A stretch of DNA of 64,000 nt. It comes from Selaginella tamariscina (lineage: Eukaryota; Streptophyta; Lycopodiopsida; Selaginellales; Selaginellaceae). The stretch lies in assembly GCA_003024785.1 (NCBI GenBank), contig PUQB01000134.1, positions 29,062 through 93,061 of the forward strand, in the 5' to 3' direction. Both the position numbers and the translations under genes were made by a program. Shown in pieces: positions 14,343 to 30,344 of the stretch; the first letter of the stretch is position 1; each line of letters starts with the position of its first letter. The notes under the pieces were generated by a model, which searched no databases, was not told the DNA's origin, and was given only the letters and a program-made list of their open reading frames with translations.

Positions 14343-14718
14343 TATCGCCTCTAGAGTCTATACATCTTCATCACTACCTTACGTCGTGTTTGCTTGTACA
14401 CCCATAAAGAAGAGAAAATGGAAGAGTATTACGATGTATATTTATCAGCAAATAACATGTGGAGAAAATAAGCTCCACCTTGGACAACTCAATGTTAAAC
14501 TAACCTTATCTCTCAATCAAAGTATACGATCAGACAGCTGATATAACTGCATACGTGTCCATTCAAGGGGGGTTACGTAATAATGTACCGGCCAAACGAT
14601 CTCTAATTAAATCATGACGTGCCAAGTGTTAGCAAAGCCACGTCTCAAGGAGCTCGACACGCGGCAGGATTGCAATTGAGCGTGGCACTTAATCAAGGTA
14701 TATATATATACCAGAGGA
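14343..14718. other. Intergenic region upstream of LEA gene
   Basis: It contains the 3' UTR of the preceding gene and the LEA promoter. GACGTGCC near 14615 and CCACGTC at 14639-14645 are ABRE/G-box-like (ACGT cores), plausible for an ABA- or drought-responsive LEA gene. Confidence 0.4.
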
Positions 14719-15150
14719 ATGCGGTTTTGGAAATTGGAAGGGTGTTAAGGATGCGACTGCTAACGTCCAGGAGAAGACTGGAAACGTGGCGGCTAAAGCT
14801 GGTGAGAAATGGGATGAAACTAAGGCCTCTGCTCATGAGAAGGTAATCGCTCTCAATTATCAGATCTAGATAGTTACGTCTTCTGGATAATATGCTTTGT
14901 GTATAGATAGTATACTCGTATAAACCCTGCTTTGCATATATAGATGGAGAAAACAACAGCACATGACCCCGCAGACAAGCACGAAGCAGAGGAAAAGAAG
15001 CACCTGAAGCAAGCAGAGGCAGCGGGCCATTTAAATGAGAAGCAGGCAGAGAACATCGCCAAGGTCGAGGAGAAGAAACATGGGATCGGCCATGCTGCTC
15101 ATGATCCACACACTACGGGATCTGCTGCTACCACTACCGCTCCATATTAG
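14719..15150 (+). CDS. Group 1 (LEA_1 / D-113 type) late embryogenesis abundant protein
   Basis: Two exons, 14719-14842 and 14944-15150. Exon 1 encodes an amphipathic, Lys/Ala-rich segment (WKGVKDATANVQEKTGNVAAK). Exon 2 encodes MEKTTAHDPADKHEAEEKKH and a Lys/Glu/Ala/His-rich tail ending TTTAPY. The 'TAHDPxxKxxAEE' block is the LEA_1 signature. These are disordered, hydrophilic protectants expressed in drying tissue. The reading frame from the ATG needs TTT instead of TTTT at 14724-14727; without that no in-frame start exists after the upstream stop. A poly-T run of about 17 bases follows the gene at 15166. Confidence 0.8.
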
Positions 15151-15421
15151 AGGCTCTCTGTATAGTTTTTTTTTTTTTTTTTAAAATAAGGGGTTGTCTT
15201 GTTAATTTTTCATAATGTGAAAGTGTGGGATTTCGTATAGCTGGTTCACACGTCTACAATGTGAGACATGTTGGTGAATGTATTACTTAATACAACAACC
15301 ACTCTCGTACTCTGTATAGCAGTTGCTGTAAATTTTCATTTTAGATAATGTGAAAATGTCCCTGTAATGGCGGACTTGTGTGCATTAGCTCGTGTATATA
15401 CATCTAATTATCTTACCCCTA

Positions 15422-17642
15422 TTAACTGCTGCGTGTACTCTTAGAATATGAACTTCCGGGAACCTCGATTTCCAAAAGCACTCTATCATCCTCATCGTCT
15501 TCAAAATCACTTGAACCGGACAGCTTATCCTGCCAGAGAAATCCATATCAAAGGTCTTGTACGTTTACTTACTACATTATTTATGTTCTTGCATGCGTAC
15601 ATGCTAGCTCATAATTTGTCTTATCAATATGCCTACCTACCTACCTCTCTCTCTCTAGCGAGTGATTATGAGATGTGAATGTAAGTATAAGACATGTATA
15701 GACTTGAAATGTAAATACAAAATGATGTTTATTAACTCGCTTAACAATTTCTGTTACCTCAATTTTCAGTCGCTTCCTACTGAGAATCTCTTCAATCTTG
15801 TAGTTTAAAGTACGCTGAGCTTTTCGGTTCATTGAACGCCATCGTCGGCATTGCTCAGATGTCACCTTCGCATGACAAACAACGCATAAAGTCCTCATAT
15901 TCTCTAGAGTGCATTCTCCTGCAAGCAGTACAATTTTAAATATAATATACAAAAAAATGGGTTACAATCTATAACGTATGACGAATAATTGACCCACTTA
16001 CCTCCACCTGCAAATACTGGTATGATATGGTCAGCGTGCCAAGCGTTCCCTTCGATTGGTTCTTCAACAAGTTTTTCAAGCCTGGAAAATAGATAACTGA
16101 ATATAACTCCACATAAATATATTGAAAGCAAGAACGCAATATATTTTGTAAATACTACTTACAGAGTTTCGTGTTTCCTGAACGAAGGTGCCTTCTGAAG
16201 GATATAAGCAAGCCTTTGGTTTATCTCCAAGTTCCGAATGCACTCGACCAATGCATGGCAGTCCAGGTTGCACTCAACACATACACCTCGTTCCAGCTGA
16301 AACAATTCCTGTAACAGTAGCAAACTTATCAATACCAAATGATAACATCATCGTGCATATGCATGTGGATAAACCGATTATAGTCAACTTAGGTCTCACA
16401 AAAGACTTGCGTCTCTATGTGTATGTATACTTCTACAACACACCCATATATATTATGCCAGTATCAGGACTTGCTCTCTATGTATATGTATACTTCTATA
16501 ACACACACCCATATATGTTATGTCAGTATCAGTGTTGTCTATATCTACGAGTACGATCTTGCGCATACGTACATAAAGCCGTTTACTTATCCTTCTTACC
16601 TCACGAACATAGCGAACATTCGTCTTTAAGCGATAATCTTCAAAGCAGCTCTTTTTGCAAAACAGATCCTCCATTTTCTTTGGTTCCTTTGAACCAGGAT
16701 CTCTAGAGAAAATCAAACAGCGGAAAAAGAATTTGTTAAAATGACATCAAAGTCAAAACAAAAACTAAGTAGCAAAATTATTAACATAACATACAATTGA
16801 TTTGCTCAGAAACAGTACTTACTTGCATTGCTTGTGACAATGTTTGCACAGAGGAATTCCGTCTGCTGTCCATGCTTGTAAAACGTGAATAACTTCTGAG
16901 GAACTCCTCCCGTACAGAAATACTTCTCTCCAAGACGCCCCATCTGGTAATGGGAAAGTCAAATCTCCCCTAGGCCGTACACGTCTTCGACTTCCACCTT
17001 TGGCCAATCCCTGATAAGAGAATAAGTCGAACACGCAAAACGGCACGCAGGGTTAAAATGATGTATTGATCTATTTGTGAATATCCACACACACACACAC
17101 ACGTACATAGGCACGCACAAGGAAAGATAGTGAAATAAATTCGGTTTACCCCTTCATTATCGTTTAAACGACTGAGCTCTCTAGATAAAGGCAGCTGCAA
17201 AGGTCTTCCGTAAAGCTTTTTCCTCAACACAGGCCGTAATGCCGTCCATTCTCTAATGAACGTCATTACAACTTCTCTATAGCAAATATTCTTGGGAACA
17301 TCTGACAGTAAAGAAAAATAAATGTTATAAACTGAGAAGTATGTGTGCGCGTGCCTCTATAATGTGTATATACCTAATAACCACGTTGGCAGCAAGTTTC
17401 TATCATTCTCCTGCCGTTCAAGATCCTCCGCTCTGAAATTCTCTTCCAAAGCTCTCACTGATTGCTGCTGACCAAACTCTCTCTTGAATAGATGTATGCG
17501 ACCGGTATTTGAGCTCACCTGTACACTGGCTAGTAAATTTCACAGACGGGCGCGCGCGAGTACCCATTTATCACATGTACGAACGTGCGTGTGTTACGTC
17601 TATATACATACAAACAGACGCGCATTACTTGGTTTCATAAGC

Positions 17643-17674
<32 letters not shown>

Positions 17675-18889
17675 GACGCACGCACGTTCGCACACACACA
17701 CACGAGTAAACAGCACCTCAAACATCAGTGACCCCACGTCGGCATCTGGAGGATCGCATTCCAAAGGCTCGTTGCTACCATGTATAGAGAGATGCTCTTC
17801 TACTTGTTTAGATAAGTTAGTGTCCTGACTATCCTCTGTTTTTGTAATTGTCTCATTTTGATCTAGCACACTTTCAACCTGCAAATCTTAGTCCTTTCAA
17901 ATAACAGATTGATAATAACCAATCTATTTCTAATAAGCATATCATATATTAAACAAGTTCTAGAATTGGTTAAATATTTAGTTATCATTTTTCTATATAT
18001 TATTAGTCTAATAGCAGACCTTTAGACCCGGAATCGCATCATCTACTCCATTTGTCATGGTAGACACTCTCTCAAGGCTTTTATTAAGTGATTGCCAATG
18101 AGACTCATCTGTAGTATCCTGAAAAGGAAAAGTTGTGATCAGGAAATCTTTCTGTTACTTTCATTTTTAGAATACGAAAGTGATAAATACTTTGGCGCAG
18201 AAAAAGTAAATACTAACTGCACTTTTCTGTCCTCGACGATGGGCTCTGTCTTCAGCCTGATACAGAATAGAAGTTAACTAGCCTTTCTCGGTTTATTATT
18301 AACAAGCGCTACTATCGGTATACTAGTCAGTGCGAGCCTGTGGATTTAAAATCTCTTACACACATACACACACACACTTTTGAAAAAAAAAAAGAACCTG
18401 GACAAGTTCAGATGCAGTTTTTGGAAGTTCAGCAAACACCAAAGTCCGGGCGGCAGAAAGATCAAGCCCAACGCCACCCGCAGTGACTCCCACGATGGCC
18501 ACCTTAACCTTTAAAAACAAAACATGATCTGATCAATAACTAACATATTAAACGTCTCAAAATAATAAACATCAAATAAAATAAAATAAAGCAGTGGAAA
18601 TGGTCATACCTCAGCTTTCTGCCGGAATGCAATTATGGCTTTTTGACGGTCTTTGGCATCCGTCAGCCCATCGATGCGAATATATTCCAATCCTCTACTT
18701 ACAACGTATGCCTGGTTTAACCATTAGTATGTTTCTATTGGTAAAAATAACAATAACAATAACAACAAGAGAGAACATTATGGAAGAGCGATGTATGCAT
18801 GTGTGCAGTCCCACAGTACATATTTTAACAGTACATGTCTACACATATAGGTGATCTCTCTTTCTCTCTCTCTCTCTCTCTCTAGATAG

Positions 18890-18985
<96 letters not shown>

Positions 18986-21492
18986 CATTAAACAAATAGA
19001 AAGCTTGTAAAATTATAACGTTGCTAATGCTTTTCTATCTTTAAGCCATACTAACCTGTAGTGTGTTCAAAATCTTATGATGGTGGCCAAAAATAATTAG
19101 TTTTTCCATTTCTTCATTCGAAGCGGAAAAAACATTATTCGAAAGCCAATCAATGACACCACTAAGTTTAGCTACGCCAATCTCTTGCTGGCTCAGATTT
19201 GAAGCATCTGATAAGTTGCACTATATAATATATCAATAATGTAATTGTGTCCTGATATGCCACGTAGGCATACACACACACGCACTGCAAACCTTCATCG
19301 ACAGTTGAATCTTCCTCATCAAATGATTCCTGCGAGTTGAATCCGTATTCTCTTTGGTCGTCTTTTTCACAAAGAGCTTTTGCTTCTGAAATGTCTGCCG
19401 TACTTAGCTTGAGCCTAATGATTTGTCTACGCTTTGGAGGCAGTTGTGTTAAAACGTGATCCTTAAGTCTTCGTATCTGCCAGTAATTGATAAATTCGCA
19501 TGTGCAATTATTCGTCAAAACATAGATATTATAACCATATTACCATGACTGTCTCCCTTAGAAGAAAATTCAGCTCCTCGAGTCGTACTCCTTTAGAGAA
19601 GTCCTGCAAAAAAGGGGACCAACTTCACTAACCTGTGTCCTGTGTGTATGTGTCTCCTGTGCGTGCGTGCGTGTGTGTGTGTGTGACCTGACAACTTACC
19701 TTGTAATATTTCATACCGCTATCCACACAGCAATAGTTACTATAAAATTCATATTTGTGCTTTCCTAGAAGTCCTTGCCTGAACAGCGAAAACAACGGAT
19801 TAACAGTTTTACCTCGTTTGCGTACTTGCTGGTGTGCGTGTATGTGTGTGTGTAGAGAGAGAGAGAGAGATCACCAGAGACTATCCACTTGGTTATAAAT
19901 ATCGAAAGGCCTGCAGGCAGGAATTGCTCAAACGTCAAAGGAAGTTTAGCTTATACACGTAAGTATTTATGCGTATAACAACCTGGATAAAGATGGAGTT
20001 CCCGAAAGAAAAATTGCCCTAGGAGCCGCTCGTGCCACTTGAATTAGTGCCAATGTCTTATCAAACATAAACGATCGATCAATGATTATGCATATGTTCG
20101 ATATTACATACACACGCACAAGTCTTCTATTACTCATATTATCATATAAATGCGTACCTCGTCTGTTTCCGGGACGCTTTGAGCAGCGCATGTTGTGTGA
20201 CTCATCAATTATGACAGTTTCCCATCTGTGACTGAGCATACTGCCCCTAAGTCTTTTCAGCATGTTGTATGATACAACAACAATTTTCGGTGTAGTACAA
20301 TCTTTTATATCATCTTTTCGCCCAAACACTGCACCAAAATCAATATTGCAAAGTAGATATAAACATTACTGTAATATACATAAAATAAGCATTACCAAGG
20401 TGTATATCGGAAGGTCGAAGCGATGCACCACCTCTCAAGTTCCTCTGCCCATACATATCGTAAACTAGCGGGACAAACAACGAGTAAGGGCCCTTTAGAT
20501 AAATAACAAGACGCAATAGCAATAGCCTAAACGAAAGACACAAATCGATTAAAGAAAGAACCGAGACCCAGAATCAACATAAGAATACACTAACTGTGAT
20601 CGGTGTAAAATGTATAAATAAATATATGCATGTATGTATCATATATACTAGTAGAATGTCTCCACACCACGCGCGCGCACACACAATACGGCACTTGCTT
20701 GCTTGCGTATTGTTTGTTCGTATGTGTTTGTGTAATCAATAAAAATACCTGAACGGTTTTACCAACACCCATCTCATCCGCAATAAGAACACGTCCACCT
20801 CTTCGTAAACCATAGCGAACGCCCTCCCATTGAAATGGCAACAAGCCTCGCTTCAACTTCTTCGGGATAGTTAAGAGCATATCCTTCACTGCGGATTCCG
20901 GAATGTGCCTTGGGTGAAACGGAGTCCATTCTGCGGGTGTTTTCTGCTCCTTGAAGGACTGCAAGGCGATTCGCGTTCCCCTTGGAACATCCTGTAGCTT
21001 GACTCCAGATATCCTCTTCAATACATCCACCACCTTCTCGTAGTTCCTCACTTTGTAAACTGGGCATATAGATGTTTTGTACGATTTCCATGACGTTGGC
21101 GGCACCTGAAAAGAAGTACACTCAAAATTGTACTCCGTTTCGTTATCAAATGATGAGAAACTTACCGATTCAATCCAATTGCGGATCCGACGGATCGCGT
21201 CCTCACTGCAAGAATCGCTTAGCGAAACGAAGAACTCACTGGGAGAGCAAAGCTCCAGATGTATTACGACCTCCTCGCATGAATGCGCATGATTTCGCAT
21301 GGATTTTGCCTTAAGATCATCGGAAACAAATAAATTACACGGCATTGGTTTCGCCTCCTGCTCGCCTTTCCTAACCTCCACAGGAACAAATAATCTACCT
21401 AAATGTGCTTCATTCCGTAGAGCACGCCGCGCCATAGCTGCTGCTCGATTCGCCTCCATTCTCCGCATTTGCTCCTCACTCACCTCCGCCAT
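15422..21492 (-). CDS. ZRANB3: ZRANB3-like DNA annealing helicase with HNH endonuclease domain
   Basis: About 20 short exons between the ATG at 21490-21492 and the stop at 15422-15424. SNF2 motifs in order: Walker A (ADEMGVGKTVQ, about 20755), DESH box (VIIDESHNMR), FLSGTPSLSR, GVTAGGVGLDLSAA, and QAEDRAHRRGQ. After the helicase come a Cys-rich segment (GIPLCKHCHKQC ... LFCKKSCFEDY) and an HNH nuclease (AWHADHIIPVFAGG with NMRTLCVVCHAK), then an acidic tail. This is the plant ZRANB3 order (fork remodelling and genome stability, nuclear). The first intron, 54 nt, is open in frame. Two single-base surpluses are inferred: near 20420 (before RPSDIHL) and in CCC near 20170. Other introns carry long microsatellites. 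Confidence 0.88.
18855..18983. repeat. Compound microsatellite
   Basis: (TC)n, then (GATA)n, (GA)n and (CA)n follow one another without interruption inside an intron of the ZRANB3-like gene. Confidence 0.95.
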
Positions 21493-21539
21493 GGCGCGGA
21501 AGAACCCTAACGGGACCTCGATCCAGAATCGCGTGCTCA

Positions 21540-21835
21540 ATGCAAGAATCAAGAACTCACTGAATTATGACCTCCTCGCACAAAAGCGCCATGGATTTTG
21601 CTGCTCAAGATCGTCGGAAACACATGCGAAAGGAAGAACTCACTGGATTACGACCTCCTCGCATGAATACACGACTTTGCCTCCTGAAGTTGCTCGAGAT
21701 CGTCGGAAAGACATAGCTTACTGGAAAATGTATGGCGCTGCGTCGATTTTGCTTCCTAATCGCAAATAGATCCCCTTGGGCTTCATTCGGCAGAGCACGC
21801 CTCGCTTCTCCGGAAGAACCCTACACCAAAACATG
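21540..21835. repeat. Decayed tandem copies of ZRANB3-like exon 1
   Basis: Segments of exon 1 recur outside the gene, upstream of its start codon. The stretch 'gaagaactcactgg ... acgacctcctcgcatgaat ... tcggaaa' at 21226-21325 reappears at about 21548-21625 and 21634-21708. The 'gcttcattc-gtagagcacgcc' stretch near 21408 reappears near 21782, and 'cggaagaaccct' at 21497 reappears at 21811. The copies are imperfect and non-coding in this context. Confidence 0.75.
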
Positions 21836-23278
21836 ACCGTTGAAGAAAACAAATTGAAAAACCCTAGCTTTAAGGACAAGCTAACGGTTAAAACTGTCAC
21901 ATGGCTGTGGAAGGCGATGGCGAGAGACTCTCAGATCAGACACGGATACGGAGATTACAACAGATTCTTGGTATCAAAAGAGCATCTCCAGTTTGTACAG
22001 GTAACATTATTGGTGACTTTGTTTCCCCTTAATTAACGAGCTTAATCAGGCACTCCAGAAGGGATTATTGGTAATTCAGATCCCAGTGACACGAGGAAGC
22101 TAAATGTAGCCATACAGAATGCTCTCGTGATCTTAAATCAGGTTTAATTAGTTTTAATCACATGATTAGCTTTAGCTTAATTACAAAATGCAGAAGCTTA
22201 CAAGGTGAAGGCGAATGTTGAGAATCTCATGGAAGAAGTACATGCGCTAAAACAGAGCAATAAAAGACTCGAAACAGTAAGTACGTGGCTGTTTTTATAT
22301 GTGTATATAATATATTGTACACACGCACACACACACACGTACTGTAGGAAACGAAGGACAGAGGTTTAGAAATGGAGAGACGATTTACTGCTCAAATGGA
22401 GGAATTCATGCAGAGCGTGAGGTTTGAATTGGCGTGTCTTAAGAGAGAGGTGTGTATATATTGTGTGTGTGTGTGTGTGAGTACTCTCTCTCTCTCTATG
22501 TGTGTGTGTGTGTGTGTATTTATTTATATAATATATTTTTGCTTAGGATAACCAAAGAGACCATCTGTCACGAAATTTGCCGCAGCGAAAGGGAAGGTGA
22601 TTAGTGTAATTTGTTTCTAATAAATATAAATAAATGTGACTGACTGGGGCTGTCTTGCAACTAGTCAAATGCAATTCTTTCTGACCATTACAACGGTGAG
22701 CATTACTATTGATGCAAATCATAATATATAATAACGTTTATTTATACAGGAGGGGAGGTTTTGAGAAAGGATGCTCTTCTTAATACAAGTCCACAGTATA
22801 TTGAACGCACAGTGGCTGCTGTGCGTGGATGGCTTCGAGAATGTGCGTAAGTTAATTAGTTTTTCTCTCTCTCACACACACACGCACACGCACACGTGCA
22901 GCTCCAACGCCAAGAGATTCAACCAAGGGAGTGGAGCAAAGACACGACGACCACCTAATACACGTACCCACGTCACTATTGATGAGCTGTATAAAGAACG
23001 AGGCAAAGCTGTACAGTAAGCACCACAAGAAGGCGAGCAACAACTCATCAACAGATTTAACACCCTTGAAACGGAGCGAGTCAGGGCAGTTTGACTGCTC
23101 CGGATCAGAGACACGCGTCTCATCCATAGCCAGTGATGGGACTCCCCATGCGCCACCTGCCATGAGAATCCTTCACTCAAGGAACGTGAGAATGGCGGAC
23201 TTCCTTGCAAGGTACAATACTTATTTAACATATGTGTATTTAACCTCGTCCTTGTGCAGTGAATCTGATGAAGATTAA
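21833..23278 (+). CDS. Coiled-coil protein of unknown function
   Basis: The gene starts with MTVEENKLKNPSFKDKLTVK at 21833 and ends with SESDED and a stop at 23276-23278. Exons near 22194-22276, 22349-22450, 22547-22596 and 22751-22848 encode a heptad-like coiled coil (VENLMEEVHALKQSNKRLE, MERRFTAQMEEFMQ). Exon 22902-23211 is basic, polar and Ser-rich (KHHKKASNNSSTDLTPLKRS). I do not recognise the family. Joining exon 1 to exon 3 and exon 5 to exon 6 does not keep frame; single-base differences near 22035-22140 and at AAAGGGAAG near 22593 would explain this, so exon borders are tentative. It is head-to-head with the ZRANB3-like gene (340 bp between starts). Confidence 0.5.
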
Positions 23279-23697
23279 TCACCAATTAATCAAGATTAAT
23301 CAGCAATTAATTAAAATTAAACAGCAAGCCTGTATATTTAATTAATGTAATATATTTACGTATATAAAATGTTTATCATCAAATGGAAATTTTATCTGCA
23401 GTCAAAACTGGGAAGTTGCATAACGTGCTCGGTCGTCGTAACCGTCCATCGGTTTTAAAACATAAACCGGGTTTAATCAAATAAGAAAACCCTAAAAAGG
23501 GCAGGAACGCGTCTCCCCGCAAGGTATGCCTTGTTCTTCTTCTTCCTCTTCCTCGCACCAAGGCGCCGTCATGGCCGATGAATTCTCCATCCGATCCATG
23601 GCGGAAAGATGAGATATAGCCGCATACAGGCGATCAGACGGGGTAATACATATAGACACAAAGATCCACGCCCAAAGACGAAGAATTGGGAAGAAAC
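23279..23697. other. Intergenic region upstream of the C2-GRAM gene
   Basis: AT-rich with repeated aattaatcaagattaatcag units at about 23279-23335, then a more GC-rich 5' region before the ATG at 23698. No gene seen. Confidence 0.4.
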
Positions 23698-25037
23698 ATG
23701 AAGAATGTGATGGAAGTGGCGATGCAGGTATTAATGCCTTCTTGGGGAGAGGTCAATGTTTCATTGGCGGCTGCCGTGCTCGTGATCTTCATATTCAGTG
23801 TTGTTCGGCATGTAGAGAGGTTGAGAGAGACAGCAGCAAATCTTCTCAGGTCTGCTGCTCAAGACCTTGGTGCCTCAGAGGATCGGTTGAAAGAGGTAAA
23901 GACTGCTTAAGTTGTTCTGCTTGCTGCATACTACCACAATTATGTACCATTTTGTTTGTCTATTGGAAATTATGCATTTATGCATACATGATATTCTTTT
24001 CTTTTTTTTGACATGCAGCATTGGGACTTTTGCTGTAGAACTCTAAACTGGAAGCGGGAGCCAACCTTGTCTATTTTGTAAAGGTAATGTGTGTGTGTGG
24101 GTTTGTGTGTTGAACTGTTTGTTTTGTCACAGTTGGAGCTTCTAGCAGCTAAGAACTTAGCTGCTGCAAACTTGAACGGCACCTCTGATCCATATGCTAT
24201 TTTAACATATGGCTCACAGAAGCGATTTAGGTTCCCTCCCTCCCTCCCCTCTCTCCCTCTCTCTCTCTCTCTAATTCCTAATATTTTGGACTTAGTTCTT
24301 TGGTTCCCGGTTCGAGAAATCCCATGTGGGGCGAAGAGTTTGACTTCTACATTGACGAGCTACCGGGCCAAGTAAGCTTATTGTTTTTTGCATCTTTTCT
24401 AGTTATTAATATTTAGAGCAAGTTATAAAACGTCTTACATGCGTCATTATACTCCGAATTATGATTATTTACATACACGCTAATATGACAGATAAAAATT
24501 ACAATCTATGACTGGGATATAATCTGGAAAAGCACTGAACTCGGCTCAACAATACTTGAAATCAATGAGGAAGGACAAACAGAAGCTATTTGGCGTCCTT
24601 TGGACGGTACCTCTGGACAGGTATGTATGAATGTATATAAATATGTATGTATGTATGTATATGTATATATGTATGTGTATGTATATATGTATTGATGCTT
24701 GTATATACAATGTACACGTCTTTGGATGCTCGTGTTTATTTTTATTTTAAGTGTTACGTTCAATTTTTTTACTGCACCAGGTCTGCATTCAAACGTGTAC
24801 TAAACGTGTGGTAGCTCCCGGGTATGAAGATTTCATCCATGCTATATATATCTCATAAGCAGAGTGTACTTATTTACTGTATGTTGATAGAAATGTAGCT
24901 GCTAATCGGGGACGAAGACTTATGGAATCATCGAGTGGCACGGAAGTCCGTCAAAAACCCGGGCCCTTACAGACAATCTTCGACCTCCCTCCAGATGAGG
25001 TACGTGTATTTTTTGTCTCTACGAAGTGTCAATCCAT

Positions 25038-25098
<61 letters not shown>

Positions 25099-26587
25099 GT
25101 ACGTTTGTGTGTATACAATTTTGTTACAACCTTACATAACATAACAGGGAACTGTAAATATACAAGTTATGTCATTTGGTATCAGTGTTTAATTTGAACT
25201 GCCAATTGGCATTTTCAAATGCCAAATTGGCAGCTTAAATTAAACACTGTTTGGTATTCAACTGTTACTAATTATGTGTGTGTGTGTGCGTTCGTTTGAC
25301 ATGGTTTTCTTTTGTTCAGATGGTAGAAAACAAGTTTTCCTGTGCATTGGAGAGATCATTTTTGTATCACGGGCGTATGTATGTGTCCCCCTGGCATATA
25401 TGCTTCCATTCAAATATTTTCTCTAAACAACTCAAGGTTCGGTTTCCATCATGGCCTTATGTTCATGCTGATAAACCTCTTTTTGCAGGTCGTTCTACCT
25501 TACGAGGATGTAGAAGAGGTAACTAAATTATCATACATATATGGTCATGAATATTCAAATTAAACAATTTTGATGATAATATAGATGAATGTTAACAGAT
25601 CAAGAAGAGTCAGCACGCTTTTATTAATCCGGCCATCACTATTATTTTGAGAGCCGGTACTGGTGGACAAGGAGTTCCCCCTCTCGCAAGTCCAGATGGT
25701 ATGAACTATTAATATAAATATGTGACTCGTTAGTAGTTCAAGCATAATCATATGGAACTGTTAACAATAAAGCGATTATTCTGCTTTAACGTAACTATCT
25801 CCTTTGTTCAGGTAGAGCAAAGTATAAATTTGCCTCTTTCTGGAACCGAAACCATGCGCACAGGGTACTTCTGCGTGCTCTCCACAATTTCCAAGGGAAC
25901 GAAGCTGCCAAACAGGTTGGACTCTCTCTATACATATTATCATTCCTTTGTCATATACACTCACATATTTGAATCCAGGAGAAGTACATGCGGATTCACA
26001 GCACTAGGCACCAGGATCAGCAGAATAATGTACCATTCGTTTCTGGAGTTGATGACACCACTCCAATGGAAGAGACGAAGGTTGTTCAACCGTTTGTAAA
26101 GGACGAAGTTCTTGTCGACATCATAGAGGTTCGTACGAGAGTGAGAGGGAGGGAGGCAGGGAGATCCGGTAATAAATGTGTGGGTGTGATATGTGATGTG
26201 CAGGGTGTAGAACTGCCTTGTTCTGCTGAAGGTTTCTTTGCTTCTGTTCTACATGATAAGTCGGATTTTACTGCGCGATACCGCGGAGAGCGTCAAGATA
26301 CCGCTTTACAGGTTCGCATATACTTGCATATATGTGTCACTTGTATGTTTATTGTGTGTATACAGTATATGTGGTGTTTGAATGTGGCTAAGATGAAATA
26401 TTATTCTTATTATGTTGTGATTTTATTGCGAAGACTGAACCATGGCGTAATCCTGAGGAGTACAGTGGTCTACTTCGTAAGATAACATACCGAGCAATTT
26501 GTCACAGTCCAATGTGTCCTCCAGACACTGCTATGACAGATATGCAGCATGTATATTATACCGGAAACAAACGACTCCTGGTAGGGC

Positions 26588-26624
<37 letters not shown>

Positions 26625-27314
26625 TCTGTGTGTGTGTGTGTGTGTGTGGCCTCGTAATATAAATAACCAGTATGGTGTGATTAGGTTTGGGAGAGCATTC
26701 AACAAGCACATGATGTTCCCTTTGGCTCTTCATTTGAGGTATGACATCCCTATAAGATTACATTGTTTATGTGTATTGTACTTCTTAAAATATGTGTGTA
26801 ACGTCCTTATGGTCTTTCCGTTTTTCAGATACACGCAAGATGGTTAATTGAATCAATATCTGAGTCACAATGCAAGCTGACAGTGAAAGTTGGTAAGTAT
26901 GTATATCTATAATCTGATATATCAATCTTTTCTTTATATATATATACATATACATCGTATTACTTTCTTCACAGGGGCTAACTTCAAGAAGCGATTGTTT
27001 ATGGCATCAAAGATTAGAAGTGGGACAGAATCTGAGGTATTTATTAAATTACTGTCTTCAGCTTTTCTGTTTTTTTTATTATGATCTTCACACACACACA
27101 ACATACACTTCAGATGCATATGCGTGTATATAACTTATGTAACATGCAGTACAAAGCGGATGCAATGAAATTCATCGAGGTGGTGAAGAGGGGCCTTGCG
27201 GAAGGTCCATCAGCGAGCTCTTCGGGAGAAGTGAGTTCAAGCACGACCAATCTAACTCCGGCTCTCGAAATCCCGACCGTTGATTCGCCAGGAACATCCT
27301 CACCGTCGAGTTAA
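23698..27314 (+). CDS. BAGP1: C2-GRAM-VASt domain protein, BAGP1-like
   Basis: About 16 exons read in frame. An N-terminal hydrophobic segment ([18 protein letters not shown]) is followed by a C2 domain ([53 protein letters not shown], giving several Ca-binding Asp positions). Next is a GRAM domain starting [34 protein letters not shown], and a VASt domain ([20 protein letters not shown] ... [20 protein letters not shown] ... [11 protein letters not shown]). The tail is Ser/Thr/Pro-rich. This order matches Arabidopsis BAGP1 (At3g59660), a membrane-associated partner of BAG6 in fungal defence. GRAM/VASt proteins are linked to lipid binding at membrane contacts. Introns contain large (CT)n and (AT)n tracts. 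No frame break was needed where I checked. Confidence 0.87.
25041..25094. repeat. (CT)n microsatellite
   Basis: An uninterrupted run of CT dinucleotides inside an intron of the BAGP1-like gene. Confidence 0.97.
25184..25248. repeat. Intronic foldback element
   Basis: Arms 25184-25213 and 25218-25248 are near-complementary over 30 bases (agtgtttaatttgaactgcc against its complement), with a loop of about 4 bases. It lies within a BAGP1-like intron. A small MITE or hairpin is the likely nature. Confidence 0.75.
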
Positions 27315-27739
27315 TTTTCAATTTATATTACTGGCTTTTATGGCTATGCATGCAAGTTTTGTTCACATTGAAGAATACAAACTTTTAGAAAAATATCTTA
27401 TACATTTTGTTCTTAAGAAAATATAATCCATAGATCAGACTTCACAAACTTATTTTATATAATAATACAAACGTTAAAAAAAGATTCTAATAATATAATC
27501 TGTAGTAGCTCAGACCTCACAAATATAATTTATAGTAGCTCAGACCTCACAAAATATACTTATTTATATTAAATTAGTTCGCATGTCTTCTTCATAATGC
27601 ATACAGCGTGTCGTTTATACTACATAGTTAGCATGTCGACATTGTTATAAAATAAAATAGAATATTATTTTATTTTAAAATAAGATACTACCAGTGCGAT
27701 TTGCCAATACTTAAAATAAGTAAACACAAAGATGAGATA
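27315..27739. other. Convergent 3' UTR region
   Basis: AT-rich stretch between the BAGP1-like stop and the alpha-tubulin stop. A 'gtagctcagacctcacaaa' unit is repeated in tandem near 27504-27550. No gene seen. Confidence 0.4.

Positions 27740-30344
<2,605 letters not shown>

Noticed and set aside
22900-23285. Long minus-strand frames opposite the coiled-coil gene
   Set aside because: No homology; the plus-strand exon has splice borders and continuous frame.
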